Positions 44,419 to 56,800 are shown, counted from the first letter of the stretch. The stretch is DNA of 64,000 nt from CAWEFA01 sp963851385 (GCA_963851385.1 CAWKPE010000032.1:161604-225603); one strand, 5' to 3'. Numbers and translations are program-made. Notes: generated by a model not told the origin, from the sequence alone.

Positions 44419-45867
44419 CTATTCCTCATTTACTAAAATCTTCAACTTCTGCCCGGGTTTTAAATCATGATCGTTTTTAATATTATTGGCTTCTTTAATA
44501 GTATTCATAGAATCGCATTTGAATCGTGAAGCTATACTCCACATTGTGTCACCTTTTTTCACAGTATAATAGAAGTAATGCTGCTTTTTAAACTGATTCA
44601 GTTTTGATGAATTTCCGTTAATTTGATTGTTATCTCTTTTAATCCATATAACTAGTTTTTGACCCACTTCAATATTATCATTTTGAAGTTTATTCCATGC
44701 ACGCAGGTTTTCAAGAGTGCAACCATAATGCATTGCAATTTTATGCAAAAAGTCTCCGCCTGAAACTGTATAACATATTTTAATCAATCCAGCAGTATCA
44801 CCGGCCGCAGATAAAACATCTAAATAATCTGCTGTATCATCAGTACGTGAGTAAATCTGGTTTTCGAGTTTGAGAAAAGTAATTATTTTATCTGAAGGTA
44901 AAACCAGAGATTGCGCATTATCAGCGATAGGTATATAATCACGGCGATAACAAGGATTTAATATTCGGAGTGTCTCAACAGAAATTCCAATTTTTTTAGA
45001 AATTTTGGAAAATTCTGCAGCTTCATGTATCATTAAAGTGTCAATGTTATTAAAATTATAGGCAGGAGGCTTAGGTACAATTCCATGTTCTGTTGCATGA
45101 TTTACTAAATAAACGACAGCAATAAATGCAGGAACATACCATTTCGTTTGTTCTGAGAGATAGGGTTGAATTTGCCAGAAAGATGTTTTACCTCCTGAAC
45201 GGGCTATGGCATTTCGTACATCTCCCGGACCACCATTATAAGCAGCAAGAGCTAATTGCCAGTCATTAAAAATACTATAAAGATATTTCAGGTATCTGCA
45301 AGCTGCATCTGTTGATAGATATAGGTCGCATCTTTCATCTTTATAGGAAGTAACCTTGAGTCCTAATAATTTAACAGAATTTAAAAGCAACTGCCACAAA
45401 CCCATTGCTCCTGAACTGGACTTTGCCAGTGGGTTCAAGCCGGATTCAACAATAGGAAGATATTTAAGTTCAAGCGGGAGATTATATTTGTCTAAATATT
45501 CTTCGAAAACCGGGAAATACAAATCTTTCAGACCTAGAAATTCTGCAACTTTTTCAGGTCTTTGTAAAATGTATATATTGATGTATTTATGAACATCCTG
45601 ATTGTAATCAAGTTTAATTGGTGATTGCCTGTTGAGTTTTTCAATACGATATTCATAGTAAATATCAGGATATTCAATTATTTTTTTTTCTTTCTTTAAT
45701 GAATCATTATTCTGCAACTTATTTTGATTGTTAAGATGAGAAGAAATATCTTTTTTTTCATTATTTCTTATTTCTGGCGTATCTGGAGATTGAGATAGAA
45801 TGTTTTGTGCGAAAATTGCCAGTATAATTACATAGGCGGATTTTGTCATTAACGTTCTATTCTTCAT
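44419..45867 (-). CDS. Membrane-bound lytic transglycosylase, MltD-like, with LysM
   Basis: 482 residues. An N-terminal signal sequence (about 8-26) precedes a low-complexity Asn/Lys stretch. The SLT transglycosylase domain (about 115-270) has the catalytic Glu141 in LPIVESGLNPLAKSSSGAMG and the LALAAYNGGPG motif. Two LysM peptidoglycan-binding domains lie at about 365-410 and 432-480. It cleaves glycan strands in the periplasm. There is no lipobox Cys. Last gene of a - strand envelope cluster, about 200 bp after tatA and convergent with mqnC. Confidence 0.92.
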   Translation of the reverse strand: MKNRTLMTKSAYVIILAIFAQNILSQSPDTPEIRNNEKKDISSHLNNQNKLQNNDSLKKEKKIIEYPDIYYEYRIEKLNRQSPIKLDYNQDVHKYINIYILQRPEKVAEFLGLKDLYFPVFEEYLDKYNLPLELKYLPIVESGLNPLAKSSSGAMGLWQLLLNSVKLLGLKVTSYKDERCDLYLSTDAACRYLKYLYSIFNDWQLALAAYNGGPGDVRNAIARSGGKTSFWQIQPYLSEQTKWYVPAFIAVVYLVNHATEHGIVPKPPAYNFNNIDTLMIHEAAEFSKISKKIGISVETLRILNPCYRRDYIPIADNAQSLVLPSDKIITFLKLENQIYSRTDDTADYLDVLSAAGDTAGLIKICYTVSGGDFLHKIAMHYGCTLENLRAWNKLQNDNIEVGQKLVIWIKRDNNQINGNSSKLNQFKKQHYFYYTVKKGDTMWSIASRFKCDSMNTIKEANNIKNDHDLKPGQKLKILVNEE

Positions 45868-46065
45868 TATTCCTACTTGTATTGCTTACAAAATCAAATA
45901 CCCATTTGATTAATCAGACGAATAATTAAATTTTTCCTGTGAAATTTATCTTTGAAAATTTTATATAAAAAACCAGATGCTATGAAAGAAACATCACAAC
46001 AAGACTATTTAAGAAGTAATTCTCTTTTATAAAAGAATTATCCACTTAATCACAGATATTTCATA

Positions 46066-46266
46066 TCATTTCTTTTCTTCTTTTGAATCTTCTGCAGGTT
46101 TGTCTGTTTCACCTTTACTGGCCTTTTTGAACTCATTAATACCTTGCCCAAGCCCCCTCATCAATTCAGGAATTTTACTACTGCCAAATAAAAGTACCAG
46201 AACAAATACAATGAGAATTATATGACCAGCACTTAAAAACTCTAAAAGCACAAATAAATTCATCAT
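46066..46266 (-). CDS. tatA: Sec-independent translocase subunit TatA/E
   Basis: 66 residues. TatA oligomers form the pore of the twin-arginine export system. A single N-terminal membrane helix (about 11-30) is followed by the FGSSKIPELMRGLGQGINEFKKA amphipathic helix with the conserved Phe-Gly and Lys-xx-Pro. The tail is short, acidic and basic. The size is normal. TatC is not in the window. Confidence 0.92.
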   Translation of the reverse strand: MMNLFVLLEFLSAGHIILIVFVLVLLFGSSKIPELMRGLGQGINEFKKASKGETDKPAEDSKEEKK

Positions 46267-46488
46267 ATTATTATTTATTAAATTAATAAACTATAAAGCA
46301 TTTGTAATTTTCTTCATGAAAATTTCAGAGCTAATATTTCAAATTCAAAATTAAACAATTAAATACGTAACTCCATGTCAAAGAGTAAACAATAAACACC
46401 TCCTAAAAGTTAGTAAGCAAATTGAAATATATATTCAAATTAAACATGCAATTCTAATAAAATTGAAATTCATTAATAGTTCGAATAG

Positions 46489-47826
46489 TTAATGAATAAA
46501 TTTCTTGATTATAAAATTGTAAACGTCATTCGAGTTTGCATATAATAATATAGCTAATAAAATTATTAGTCCAGTCAATTGCGCGTACTCGAGGAATTTA
46601 TCACTTGGTTTTCGGCCAGTAATAATTTCATAAAGAAGAAACAGAACATGTCCTCCATCAAGTGCAGGAATTGGTAAAACATTCATAAATGCTAATATTA
46701 TAGATAAAAATGCAGTAAGATTCCAAAATGTATAGCCATCCCAAACAGATGGGAAAATACTGCCAATAGTCATGAAACCTCCAAGAGATTCATATCCTTT
46801 GACTTTAGATGAAAAAACAAGTTTAAATGATTTAATATAATCCGATAATCTGTTCAAGCCTTTTGAAATACCGGCAGGTATTGATTCGAAAAAACCATAA
46901 TAGATATACTTAAGTTGAAAAAATTTAGTAAGATCATATTCTTGTGCTATGCCTAAAATACCGTTAGATGGAACTTTAGCAATTATATTGACAGGTTTTC
47001 CATCGCGATCAATGGTAAATCTAATAGTATCATTTTTATGCCGGAGAACTTGTGTTTTAAATTCATCGAAAAACGTTGCTTTTTTACCTTCAATTGCCAA
47101 AAGACGGTCATTCTTTTTTAAACCTGCTTGTTCTCCTGCAGAATTTTTCGCAAAACTATTTATTAAAAATGGTACTCTTGGAAGTATAATTTCTTCTTTC
47201 TTAAGAATTAAACTATGCACGAAATTATCAGGAAGATGCACGTCTATTTTTTGACTGTCACGAAGCACTTGAATGGTTTTGGCCTGATTTATTATGACAT
47301 AATGCATAATCGAATTAAAATTCTCAACGTTGACATTATCTACAGATAATATAAAATCTCCACTTCGCAAACCTGCATTGTAGGCTAATGAATCAACGGC
47401 AATTCCGTACTTGGCATTTTTAAGAGGAAGATAACTTTCGCCCCAAACATATAATATTGCCACATAAATAATTAAAGCAAAAATAAAATTGACCATTACT
47501 CCGCCTAACATAATTAATAGTCTTTGCCATGTTGGTTTCGATCGAAATTCATAGGGCTGGGGTGGTTGTTTCATCTGTTCTAAATCCATGCTTTCGTCTA
47601 TCATTCCTGATATTTTTACATAGCCTCCTAAAGGAATCCAGCCTATTCCATATTCAGTTTCACCCTTTTTTATCTTGAATAGCGAAAACCACGGGTGAAA
47701 AAATAAGTAGAACTTTTCAACCCTGGTTTTAAAGAGTTTGGCAAAGAAAAAGTGACCACATTCATGAATAATTATCAATATTGATAAACTTAGCAAGAAC
47801 TGAAGTACTTTGATTAATATTTCCAT
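46489..47826 (-). CDS. rseP: Site-2 intramembrane metalloprotease RseP
   Basis: 445 residues. It is a zinc protease that cleaves transmembrane anti-sigma factors and signal-peptide remnants. The zinc site HECGH is at 21-25. Two PDZ domains lie between the first and last membrane helices (about 120-310), and the third zinc ligand is in NVLPIPALDGGHVLF near residue 385. It follows dxr by 74 bp on the same strand; dxr-rseP adjacency is widely conserved. Confidence 0.94.
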   Translation of the reverse strand: MEILIKVLQFLLSLSILIIIHECGHFFFAKLFKTRVEKFYLFFHPWFSLFKIKKGETEYGIGWIPLGGYVKISGMIDESMDLEQMKQPPQPYEFRSKPTWQRLLIMLGGVMVNFIFALIIYVAILYVWGESYLPLKNAKYGIAVDSLAYNAGLRSGDFILSVDNVNVENFNSIMHYVIINQAKTIQVLRDSQKIDVHLPDNFVHSLILKKEEIILPRVPFLINSFAKNSAGEQAGLKKNDRLLAIEGKKATFFDEFKTQVLRHKNDTIRFTIDRDGKPVNIIAKVPSNGILGIAQEYDLTKFFQLKYIYYGFFESIPAGISKGLNRLSDYIKSFKLVFSSKVKGYESLGGFMTIGSIFPSVWDGYTFWNLTAFLSIILAFMNVLPIPALDGGHVLFLLYEIITGRKPSDKFLEYAQLTGLIILLAILLYANSNDVYNFIIKKFIH

Positions 47827-47900
47827 TAGATATAAGTTTTGTTAATGGCTTGAGCCATATTAAATAATTTTAAAACTGTAAAATCTGGAATTAACCAGAT

Positions 47901-49049
47901 TTAAATCAAACTTTCAGAAAATTCGCGTGCAAATTTATCAGTTTGTTGGTAATCTTCAAAAGATGGACTACTAATAAAATGTATTTTACTCAAAGTTTTT
48001 TCAATAATATCAGGCATTTCTAGGAATCTAATACGTTCGCAAAGAAATGCATTAACCGCTACTTCATTGGATGCATTCAATGCACATGGCATATTACCTC
48101 CAAGTTGCATCACGCTAAATGCAAGAGCAAGGTTTCGGAAAATTTCAGTATCAGGTTTTTCAAATGTAAGTTGTGGATAATTAAAAAAGTCGAATCTTGG
48201 AAAATCTGTTTTCAATCGTTGTGGATAACTTAATGCATAAAGAATAGGTAGATGCATATCAGGCAAACCCATTTGAGCCTTCATGGAACCATCCTCAAAT
48301 TGAACAATAGAATGAATTATTGATTGCGGATGCACTACTACTTCAATTTGTTCGGGCTTTAGATTAAAAAGCCATTTCGCTTCTATAGCTTCTAAACCTT
48401 TATTCATAAGGGAAGCAGAATCAATTGTAACTTTATTGCCCATGCACCAGTTTGGATGATTAAGTGCTTCTTTGGGTTTAATATTTTTAATATATTCCAA
48501 ATCTCTACCTCTGAAAGGACCTCCTGAAGCTGTCAAATATATTTTCTCAATCGTATTTTGTGTTTCACCTTCCAAACATTGAAAAATTGCTGAATGTTCG
48601 GAATCAACAGGGTAAATTTTGACATTGTACTTTTGAGACAGGGATTGAATAAGCTCTCCGGCGACTACAAGTGTCTCTTTATTAGCAAGTGCAATAGTCT
48701 TGCCTGCTTTGATTGCATTTATAGTAGGTAATAAACCTGAATATCCAACCATAGCAGTAAGAACAATTTCTGAAGTTGAAGTTTTGACTACTTCCAAAAG
48801 AGATTCTTCTCCGGAAAGAACCCTTATAGGATAATTGCTTAAAGCTTCTTTTACTATATTGTATTTTGCTTTATTAACTATTACGACATTATCAGGCACT
48901 AACTTATACGCTTGCTTAATAAGAAGTTCATGATTATCGTAGGCAGTAATAGATTCAACTTCAAAATTTAAAGGATATTTTTCTATTACTTCAAGAGCTT
49001 GTCTGCCAATTGAACCAGTTGATCCTAGTATTACAATTCGTTTCTTCAT
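47901..49049 (-). CDS. dxr: 1-deoxy-D-xylulose 5-phosphate reductoisomerase
   Basis: 382 residues. Dxr makes 2-C-methyl-D-erythritol 4-phosphate, the committed step of the MEP isoprenoid pathway. NADPH-binding ILGSTGSIGRQALEVI (about 6-21) is visible, as are ALANKETLVVAGELI, metal-binding VDSEHSAIFQCLEG (Asp and Glu), and the flexible-loop region ASGGPFRGR. NHPNWCMGNKVTIDSASLMNKGLE is also present. The length is normal. It sits between an M23 peptidase gene and rseP. Confidence 0.96.
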   Translation of the reverse strand: MKKRIVILGSTGSIGRQALEVIEKYPLNFEVESITAYDNHELLIKQAYKLVPDNVVIVNKAKYNIVKEALSNYPIRVLSGEESLLEVVKTSTSEIVLTAMVGYSGLLPTINAIKAGKTIALANKETLVVAGELIQSLSQKYNVKIYPVDSEHSAIFQCLEGETQNTIEKIYLTASGGPFRGRDLEYIKNIKPKEALNHPNWCMGNKVTIDSASLMNKGLEAIEAKWLFNLKPEQIEVVVHPQSIIHSIVQFEDGSMKAQMGLPDMHLPILYALSYPQRLKTDFPRFDFFNYPQLTFEKPDTEIFRNLALAFSVMQLGGNMPCALNASNEVAVNAFLCERIRFLEMPDIIEKTLSKIHFISSPSFEDYQQTDKFAREFSESLI

Positions 49050-49092
49050 TTCAAATTGGCTAAAAGACTAATATATTTATGAAATATTGCAG

Positions 49093-49959
49093 CTAGAAAA
49101 CAATATAATCTTCAGGATTTATCGGATTGCCGTTATACCACAATTCAAAATGCAGATGAGGACCTGTCGTTAATTCACCAGAATTACCAACAATAGCAAT
49201 AACTTCACCTACTTTAACATGGCTTCCTTCTTTTTTAAAAACTTCAGCATTATGCTTATATACTGAAATAAGATTGTTTTCGTGTTGTATTTCAATAACA
49301 TAACCTGTTTCAAGTGTCCATGATGATAATATAACTGTACCATCCAGTACTGCTTTTATAACTTCATTTGGGCCGGCCACAATATCTACTCCATAATGGC
49401 TTATAGCTGGATTAAAGGTATTGGTTACAACTCCTCTTAGTGGTGTGAAAAAATGAATCTGCGAGAGACTTGTAGATGATTGTTGTTTGGGTTGAACCGA
49501 AAAAGTCAAATTAAATTGCTCTTCTCCCTCAACCTGCTTTCGAAATATTGAATCTTTATCAGACTTTGTAAATCTTATATTTTTTACTTTTACAGAATCC
49601 TGATTTGAATTGATTTTATCATCTGTGCTTTTCCCTGTGATAATATTATTAAGGTTATTAAAATATTTATCACGTATTTCAATTTCATGTTCAAGTGAAT
49701 CTAATTTTAATGCATTCATAACAATAATTCTGTGAAGTTTGCTTGAAGGATAGTCAGGTAACAGTTCACGGACCGAAGTATATGCAATAAGTATTACAGT
49801 GAGTACTACAAGAGATGTACTTAATGCACCCAAAATCCAAAGCAGATTGAACCCTTTCAATCGAAGATAACCTAATTCTTCAAATGTATTATCATTGTAT
49901 ATAATAAGACGATATTTGTCTTTTAGTCTTTGCGAAAGTTTACGTTTTGGTTTATTCAT
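49093..49959 (-). CDS. M23-family membrane-anchored peptidoglycan peptidase
   Basis: 288 residues from ATG 49959; the frame extends 12 codons further to 49995, but MNKPKRKLSQRLKDKYRL is the typical start of this Bacteroidetes family. A single membrane helix (about 40-60) is followed by a coiled region and a C-terminal LytM domain. Zinc-site motifs are HYGVDIVAGP and TGPHLHFELW. Such proteins cut peptide bridges or act as scaffolds that activate amidases. First gene of the envelope cluster with dxr, rseP, tatA and mltD-like. Confidence 0.88.
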   Translation of the reverse strand: MNKPKRKLSQRLKDKYRLIIYNDNTFEELGYLRLKGFNLLWILGALSTSLVVLTVILIAYTSVRELLPDYPSSKLHRIIVMNALKLDSLEHEIEIRDKYFNNLNNIITGKSTDDKINSNQDSVKVKNIRFTKSDKDSIFRKQVEGEEQFNLTFSVQPKQQSSTSLSQIHFFTPLRGVVTNTFNPAISHYGVDIVAGPNEVIKAVLDGTVILSSWTLETGYVIEIQHENNLISVYKHNAEVFKKEGSHVKVGEVIAIVGNSGELTTGPHLHFELWYNGNPINPEDYIVF

Positions 49960-50093
49960 TTTGTTTACCTTTTTATTTACTCTATAAACCAGCAATATTT
50001 TATCAGATATTTTTTTCCTGATTTTTCAATTTTTCATTGAATCAGAACGACTGTCAATTTGATTCCTTAATTATAAATAATTATTTGTGTTTG

Positions 50094-50492
50094 TTAACAA
50101 TTTTTATTTTCATGAATTACTTTAACCTCTTTTGATTCGCTTTGCCATAATCCGTGTTTTGTGCAATATGAAAGTGCAGTCAAATTCATACTTACTTTAG
50201 GAACAATATAAAAATCTACCTCTGGTTGTCCGGCTGTATTGCCCATTGTTCCTGGAAAAATTTTTGTTTCTGTCAATAATGTTTCACGGTTCCACAATTG
50301 AATAAAACCTATATAATGATCGCCATCATCAGGGTGATTATATTCATTACCTACACGAATTTTAATCTTAAATTTTTCATTTTCTTTTGCTTCATTTTCG
50401 CAAATAATAAATGGAGTATGACGATCAAAATAATCTTTTTGAGCTTCTTTCTGAAGTTTAGTAATATCAACCGGTTTAAAAATATTTGGCAT
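50094..50492 (-). CDS. Superoxide reductase (neelaredoxin-type desulfoferrodoxin)
   Basis: 132 residues. It reduces superoxide to peroxide without making oxygen and is typical of anaerobes and microaerophiles. The iron centre ligands are visible: His25 (DRHTPFI), His53 and His59 (NHPDDGDHYIG), Cys110 and His113 (SYCTKHGLW). The N-terminal FeS4 domain of class I desulfoferrodoxin is absent, so this is the short class. Glu near residue 18 may be the gate residue. It is a single gene. Confidence 0.87.
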   Translation of the reverse strand: MPNIFKPVDITKLQKEAQKDYFDRHTPFIICENEAKENEKFKIKIRVGNEYNHPDDGDHYIGFIQLWNRETLLTETKIFPGTMGNTAGQPEVDFYIVPKVSMNLTALSYCTKHGLWQSESKEVKVIHENKNC

Positions 50493-50572
50493 AGACCACT
50501 ATTTTTTAAGAAAATTTATGCACGTAAACTTACTTAATCCTTAAAAAATAATTGAATAAAAGCTTTAATTTT

Positions 50573-50603
50573 TTTGCCAGATACTAAAACTAGTATATCT
50601 TTG
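50573..50603 (+). promoter_or_regulatory. Promoter of initiator tRNA-Met
   Basis: TTTG at 50573-50576, a 19-nt spacer, and TATCTTTG at 50596-50603 match the Bacteroidetes housekeeping promoter consensus in every fixed position. Transcription would begin near 50610, giving a leader of about 75 nt before the tRNA. Confidence 0.75.
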
Positions 50604-50683
50604 CGTTCCTATAAAACATAGGATAGTCTGACTATTGAGACAGTTAAGGTTAAGTCGTTTGAATTGAAATATTGTAATAATAT

Positions 50684-50756
<73 letters not shown>

Positions 50757-50758
50757 CT

Positions 50759-50785
50759 TAAAAGGCCCGTTCTTAGGGCCTTTTA
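50759..50785 (+). terminator. Intrinsic terminator after tRNA-fMet
   Basis: TAAAAGGCCC and GGGCCTTTTA form a 10-bp stem with a 7-nt loop immediately after the tRNA, with TTTT inside the 3' arm. Because the structure is symmetric with A/T flanks, it may also serve the giant gene coming from the other side (stop at 50846). Confidence 0.85.
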
Positions 50786-50845
50786 AATTTAAATTTGCAA
50801 TTTATAATTATCATCAACTTATTTCTAATTAAATAAAATTAAATT

Positions 50846-53800
50846 TTATTGGTTTGGTTTCCTATACAATGGACCGGATGCAGGAACAGGAGTTACTGTA
50901 ATTACAACATCACCACCGGAAATTGTACCTGGACCATTTGCATCACTTACTGCAGTCAATGTATACGTGATAGTAGAAGTCGGGCTGACATTAAATGTAT
51001 AGGGACTGGTTGTAATATTATTAATGTTATAAGTTGAAGTTCCATCAAAATAAGAAATATTCCAATTAGGTGTACCTGTTAAGGTAACCGTTAAAACAGC
51101 GCTTTGACCCACACAAATTGAGGTTATGCCACTTAAGCTGGCTGTAGCCGTAGGATTAACAGTTAATATGCCATAGTTAGATGTAGCATTTCCACAAGTT
51201 CCGGTAACTACACAATGATACCAATAACCACTCATGCTCAATGTTGCAGCAGTTATAGAAAGGGATGCAGTAGTTTCACCACTATAAACCCCTCCACTCG
51301 CAGAACTCCAACTTCCCCCGTTATTTGTTGAAACATCCCAACTATAAGTAAAAGGAACAGTACCACCAGCCACGACAGTAAACGAAGTATTTAGTCCGGC
51401 AAAAATTGTACTGTTTGAAGGGTCTGTTGTAATAGAAGTTACGGCATTAATTGTAGTTGTATTTGAAGCGGCACTAGCCCCGGAACAACCGCTTGCATTG
51501 TTATAATTGACGGTCACTGTTTTGCTTCCAGTTGTCAACCATTGCAAAGTTACAGTGTTACTGGCAGCCCCAATACCACCAGCGGTGATATTATAGTCAG
51601 TTCCCAATATTCCTGGTACGCTCCACACATAGCTCGATTGTCCTGCCTGAGTTGTATAAGTGACATTAGTACTTGCGCATGTATTAGCCCCTGGCGAAGC
51701 AGTAAATGTAGGAGTTGGCAGCGCATTAACGGTAGTTGTATTTGAAGCTGCACTAGCCCCGGTACAACCGCTTGCATTATTATAATTGACGGTCACTGTT
51801 TTGCTTCCAGTTGTCAACCATTGCAAAGTTACTGTGTTACTGGCAGCCCCAATACCACCAGCGGTGATATTATAGTCAGTTCCCAATATTCCTGGTACGC
51901 TCCACACATAGCTCGATTGTCCTGCCTGAGTTGTATAAGTGACATTAGTAATTACGCAGGTATTAGTCCCTGGCGAAGCAGTAAATGTAGGAGTTGGTTG
52001 AGGGTTTACTGTGATTGTACCAAATGCCACAACAGGTCCACAGCCGCCAGTTGTGGTGACTGTGAAGTTATACGTTCCTGATACAGTTGGAGTACCACTA
52101 ATTGTAACCACATTAGCAGCCCAAATACCTGACACTCCTGAAGGTAGTCCCCCTACGGATGCTCCGGTTGCGCCTGTAGTAGCATATGTGATATTTGTAA
52201 TTGCAGTATTTTCACATAATATTTGGTTATCTGTGCCAGCAATAGATGATAATGAAACCGTATTAGTCGGGTTTACTGTTATAGATGTTGATCGGGGTGT
52301 ACTTGTGCCGCAAGAATTTGTAGCTGTTACATTTAACGTTCCGCTTGTCGCACTGGAACTAAAATTAAGTTTGACAGAATTACTGCTTCCAATAATTGTA
52401 ACTCCTGTACCAGTATAACTCCAATTATATGTTACTGCAGACATAGCGGGAACAGTATATGTAACCCCATTAGTTCCCTGGCATACAGGTGTCGGTGCTG
52501 AAGTATATGCAGATGGTTGCTGTGGAGCTACCGGGAATGCAATTACAACCTGATCGGATGACTGGCATCCGCCACCAGAACTTATTGTCCATTGCAAAGT
52601 ATAGGAGTTTCCCAACTGGCCGTTAAAAACACTATTGTATTGGGTAGGGCTAAGAACTATTCCACCGCTTCCACTAACAATAGACCATAATCCTGTATTG
52701 GGTGAGGGATTATTCCCTACCAAAGTTACGCCTGATTTTCCGCACAATGATGTGTCATTACCAGCACTTGCCGTTGTAGGCGTACTGTAAACAGTAACTG
52801 TAGTGGGATCAACGACACCGGCAAGAGTTCCATTATTATAAGTAAACCCGGTCAATTGATATGTGCCAGTAATCGGAGTAGGTAAAGTATCAGGCAGTGA
52901 AGTAACTTTTACCGATGGTTGGGGAATACCATTGACAGTATAATTAAGTATGTAATATAAATTAATAGGTGAATAAGTTATAAATTTTACAGGAATTCCG
53001 GCAGTTCCACATACAGGCCCGCTTGGCGAAAGCGTAGCTTTAGGTGTCGTTGAGGTTACACTTGCTGTAGTAAAGTTTGTTTGGGTTGTTCCTATGCTCA
53101 CGGTGTAATTTGAAACCACATTTCCAGTCGAAAGACCCCCAGAAGCTGTTGAAGCCAATTGTGACCAACTGCTGCCAAATTGGGCTACTCTCATATCACT
53201 TAATCCGTTTTGAGTCATTAAAGCTGTTAAATCACTTGTAGGACTCCATCCAAGACTAATTTTTGCATTTCTTGCAACAGATGATTTAACCCCCCAATAT
53301 TCCAAATCATTCACTGCTTGCAGTGGTGAAGAAAAATTTGTATAAGTCGGATTCGGCAAAAAATATTGAACTGTCCAAACTCCTGCGAGGGCTGAGTCAG
53401 TGAGTATGAATTGATGTCCCCATATTGTGCCTTGTCCGATTGGAAAAGTAAAACTGGTATTTGGATTTATTGTTTTAGTTAATGGACCATTAATAAATGA
53501 AGTTGCACTGCCGCCGGAAGGTACGACACAAGCGGCAGAAGTATTTGTAATAGAAAGCTTATTCGTACTTGTTGTAGTAATAATTCCATTTGTTAATAAT
53601 AAGTTACCTGTACTGACAGTGATTGTACCATTCGTGCCAATGCTTAACCCTGCACTATTGTTTACTTCCATATTATTAAAAGTGAAATTACCCATTGGTC
53701 CTCCTACAGTTTGTGCTAAAGTTCCGGCAAATGTAACAGTAGCATTAGCCCCACTTCCTTGAGTAAATGCTCCGGAGCCATATTTCTCCATAGTTCCTAA

Positions 53801-56800
53801 TATATACAAATGCCTATTGTTAGCGCTATTATCTAAAGTTGGCCCGTTTATTACCAAACGATTACAAATTGTCAAATCAGTATTTGGCAGTGTTCTTTTC
53901 CCTGTGCCACTGAAAAAAAGGTTAGGCAGTGATTGTCCCTGGAAGGGTGTAACAACTATGGTATAATTGCCGGTTCCCCCAAAGTCGATGGTTCCATTGT
54001 TGGAACAACCTACAAAGGATGTATAATTTCCGGCAGGCACATTTCCGCTTTCTACATGCAGAAGACCATTCCCTGAAACAGTACCTAAATTATGTCCATA
54101 GGTAGGAGAAACAACCATAAGTGAATCATTTATTGTTGTTTGATATGCCGAGCAATGATTCACATCGGTGGTCACAACAGTATTAATAAAAACAATAAAA
54201 CCATTAGGCCCTCCTGCCGGACATGAAGGCGAAGCTCCCACTGGTTGCCACACAGTGGTATCAGACCAGTTCCCGTTTTTAATTGATTGATACGAAGGTA
54301 TCTGACTTGGTATTGCAGTGTCATTACCTGCAGTATAAGCTCCGTTTAAGTTCGAGGTTCCGGAATAATAAAATGAAATCAAGTGGTTAATTGTATCTAC
54401 ATTACTGGTATATGGACCTGGAGTTGCTTTGCTCCAATATGTACCAGGGAGCAAAAGTCGGGCAGCTACGTAATTAGAAGCATAGCCATCCACGTCACCC
54501 GGCAAATATTGTAATACAGAGCTTCCATTAAAACCCGATATTCCAGAACTTGTAATTCCCCAATAATATTGTAATACCTGTGATGGGGTATAAACTGCCG
54601 GTTCATAAGAATTTATAGGATTAACCTGGATATAACCAACTGATGCATTATCGGTATATGATAATACTGATGGTGTATATTTTCCTGATACTCCAACCGG
54701 AAAAGTAAAAGTAGTTGGTGTTGCAACTATTATGTTAAAAAACTTTCTTACCCCAAAACTACTTGAAACCCCATCGGAAACTATCATGTTGGTCACGCTA
54801 TACGGAAATCCTGTCAAATTGCTGTTAAGTCCGAGTGAAAGTAAATGCGAACCAATATTCAGGTTTCCTTTTGTAAGCGCCAAATTATTTCGAAGATTTA
54901 AATCATTATTAGCCAAAGCACCTGCATTGTTTTTTACTTCTAACCTACCAAATGACCCAGTACCGGATATAATTTGTTGCGATGTTCCGGAAAGGCTGAT
55001 ACCGCTGCTTGCTGTATTATTATCGCTGTATGAACCATTGTTTGTTAGGTTCCCTAACGAAGTAATCAGGTAATTACCTAAAACAAAAGCCCCATTTCCA
55101 ATAATAAGGTTATGGTTCACCGTAGCATTGCTGTTTTCAGTCACTGAAGTGACTGGCGAAATATTCAGATCGTAAAAGTTGGTTACAGAACTTCCCGTAA
55201 TATTTTGAGTACTTCCATCGAAGGTTGTCAAGTTTGTACCATAATTATAGGTGCCACTGTTATTAAAATCGCCTCCGACAGTTAAATTCAAATTGTTTGA
55301 AGTTAAAATGCTATATGCATTCGATAACAACAAAGTGCCATTAACATTCAACGGGTCTAACATGAGGCCGACTGTCGCATTTTTCGTCCCAACAACATAT
55401 CCGGTAATTGTAAGATTATTTAACGATACATTGGCATCCAATAAATAATTTTCAGCTAAATTAACTATAGGTCCAACAGCCGGGGTTTGAGTGAATATAA
55501 TAGTACCACCGGTTATAGAGCTTGTTTGCGGCCGCAGGTATAAATCGCCATAATTGATACCGCCTCCTCTGACAATAGTGAGCGTTCCACCTGACATATT
55601 GAACTGGCTGCCGGTATTAACAACTTCTAATTTTGCATTTGAAGTCAATGCCGTATTTCCGTTTATGATAACCTGTCCACCTGTTTGTTTATAACTTAAT
55701 ACTCCAGCTGAATTTGATGGGTTACGACGTATAGCACCATTTACAATTAAGTTGCCTCCATCCATTTCAATAGTTGCAGCCCCTCCACTAGAATACTCAA
55801 TATCGTTATGTTGATTATTTGTTGTGAGTCCAATATTGATGTTGCCCGCATTTGTACTTGCCGATGTCAAATTTCCGCTTAAATACAGGGTATTTGTGCT
55901 CACATTGCCTTGGGCAATATTCACATTCGCAGCATTGGCAATTGAAAGCCTGGCTGTAGCAGGAATTGTAAAACTACTTGTTGTTGTAATATTAAAGGCT
56001 GTTCCCGCCCGGTTATATATAAATGTGCCATTTGTTAAGGTAAGCCAGCCATCTGCTAAAGTAGTTAATGTACCTGTTGTGCTACAAGTAAGGGTGTTTG
56101 CCTGCGAGTTTCCCTTGTTCATTGTAACATAGTGAAAATTATTATTGCCGGTACCTGTTATTACTGTATTTCCTGAACCTTGAAATGTAACATCACAATA
56201 ATGAGCTGTACTGGGAGAAAGTAATCTCAAACCAGAAAAATTACCATTAGTTGTTCCATTGTTATTTATATTACCACCAATAGCAAGGGTATTAACTACT
56301 GTCGGACCGCTATTATATGGTGTAACACCATATGAATTATCGTAAGCTACAAAACATGCACCATTGGTCGTTGCTATATTTATATCCCCATCAACAATTA
56401 AATGTTGAGGAAGAGAATCATCCCAATAACAGAAAGTTCCACCATTAATATTTAAATTACCATAAATATGAACTGTTTTTTCCATTGATCTATAGAACCA
56501 TCTGCAATTAGGATAATAATTATTAAGCGTATTCGTACTCCAGCTAATTCCAATAACTGAAAGATAAGACGACCCATTAGCAGATAGATTTCCATAAATA
56601 GTTACCGAAGGAATATTTGGAAGTGCCATGTTATCTCCACTACCGGCTCCACCTAAAGGTGATAACTTCATATTACCAAAGGATGCAACTGCAGGCAAAA
56701 CATAAAGTGCGTTACCGTCATTGGTTGTGGTATAAAATTCTTCTGTACCTTTATTTGCATTAAAATCCGTAAAATCACCGGAAGGAAAATAAAATTTACT

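Noticed and set aside
52011..52418. A 135-codon + strand open frame inside the giant gene, with several others like it (53427-53762, 54732-55073, 55824-56132, 62712-63026)
   Set aside because: They lie antisense to a clearly coding, low-complexity gene, have no ribosome binding sites and show Pro/Val/Leu bias expected from the complement of Gly/Thr/Asn-rich codons.
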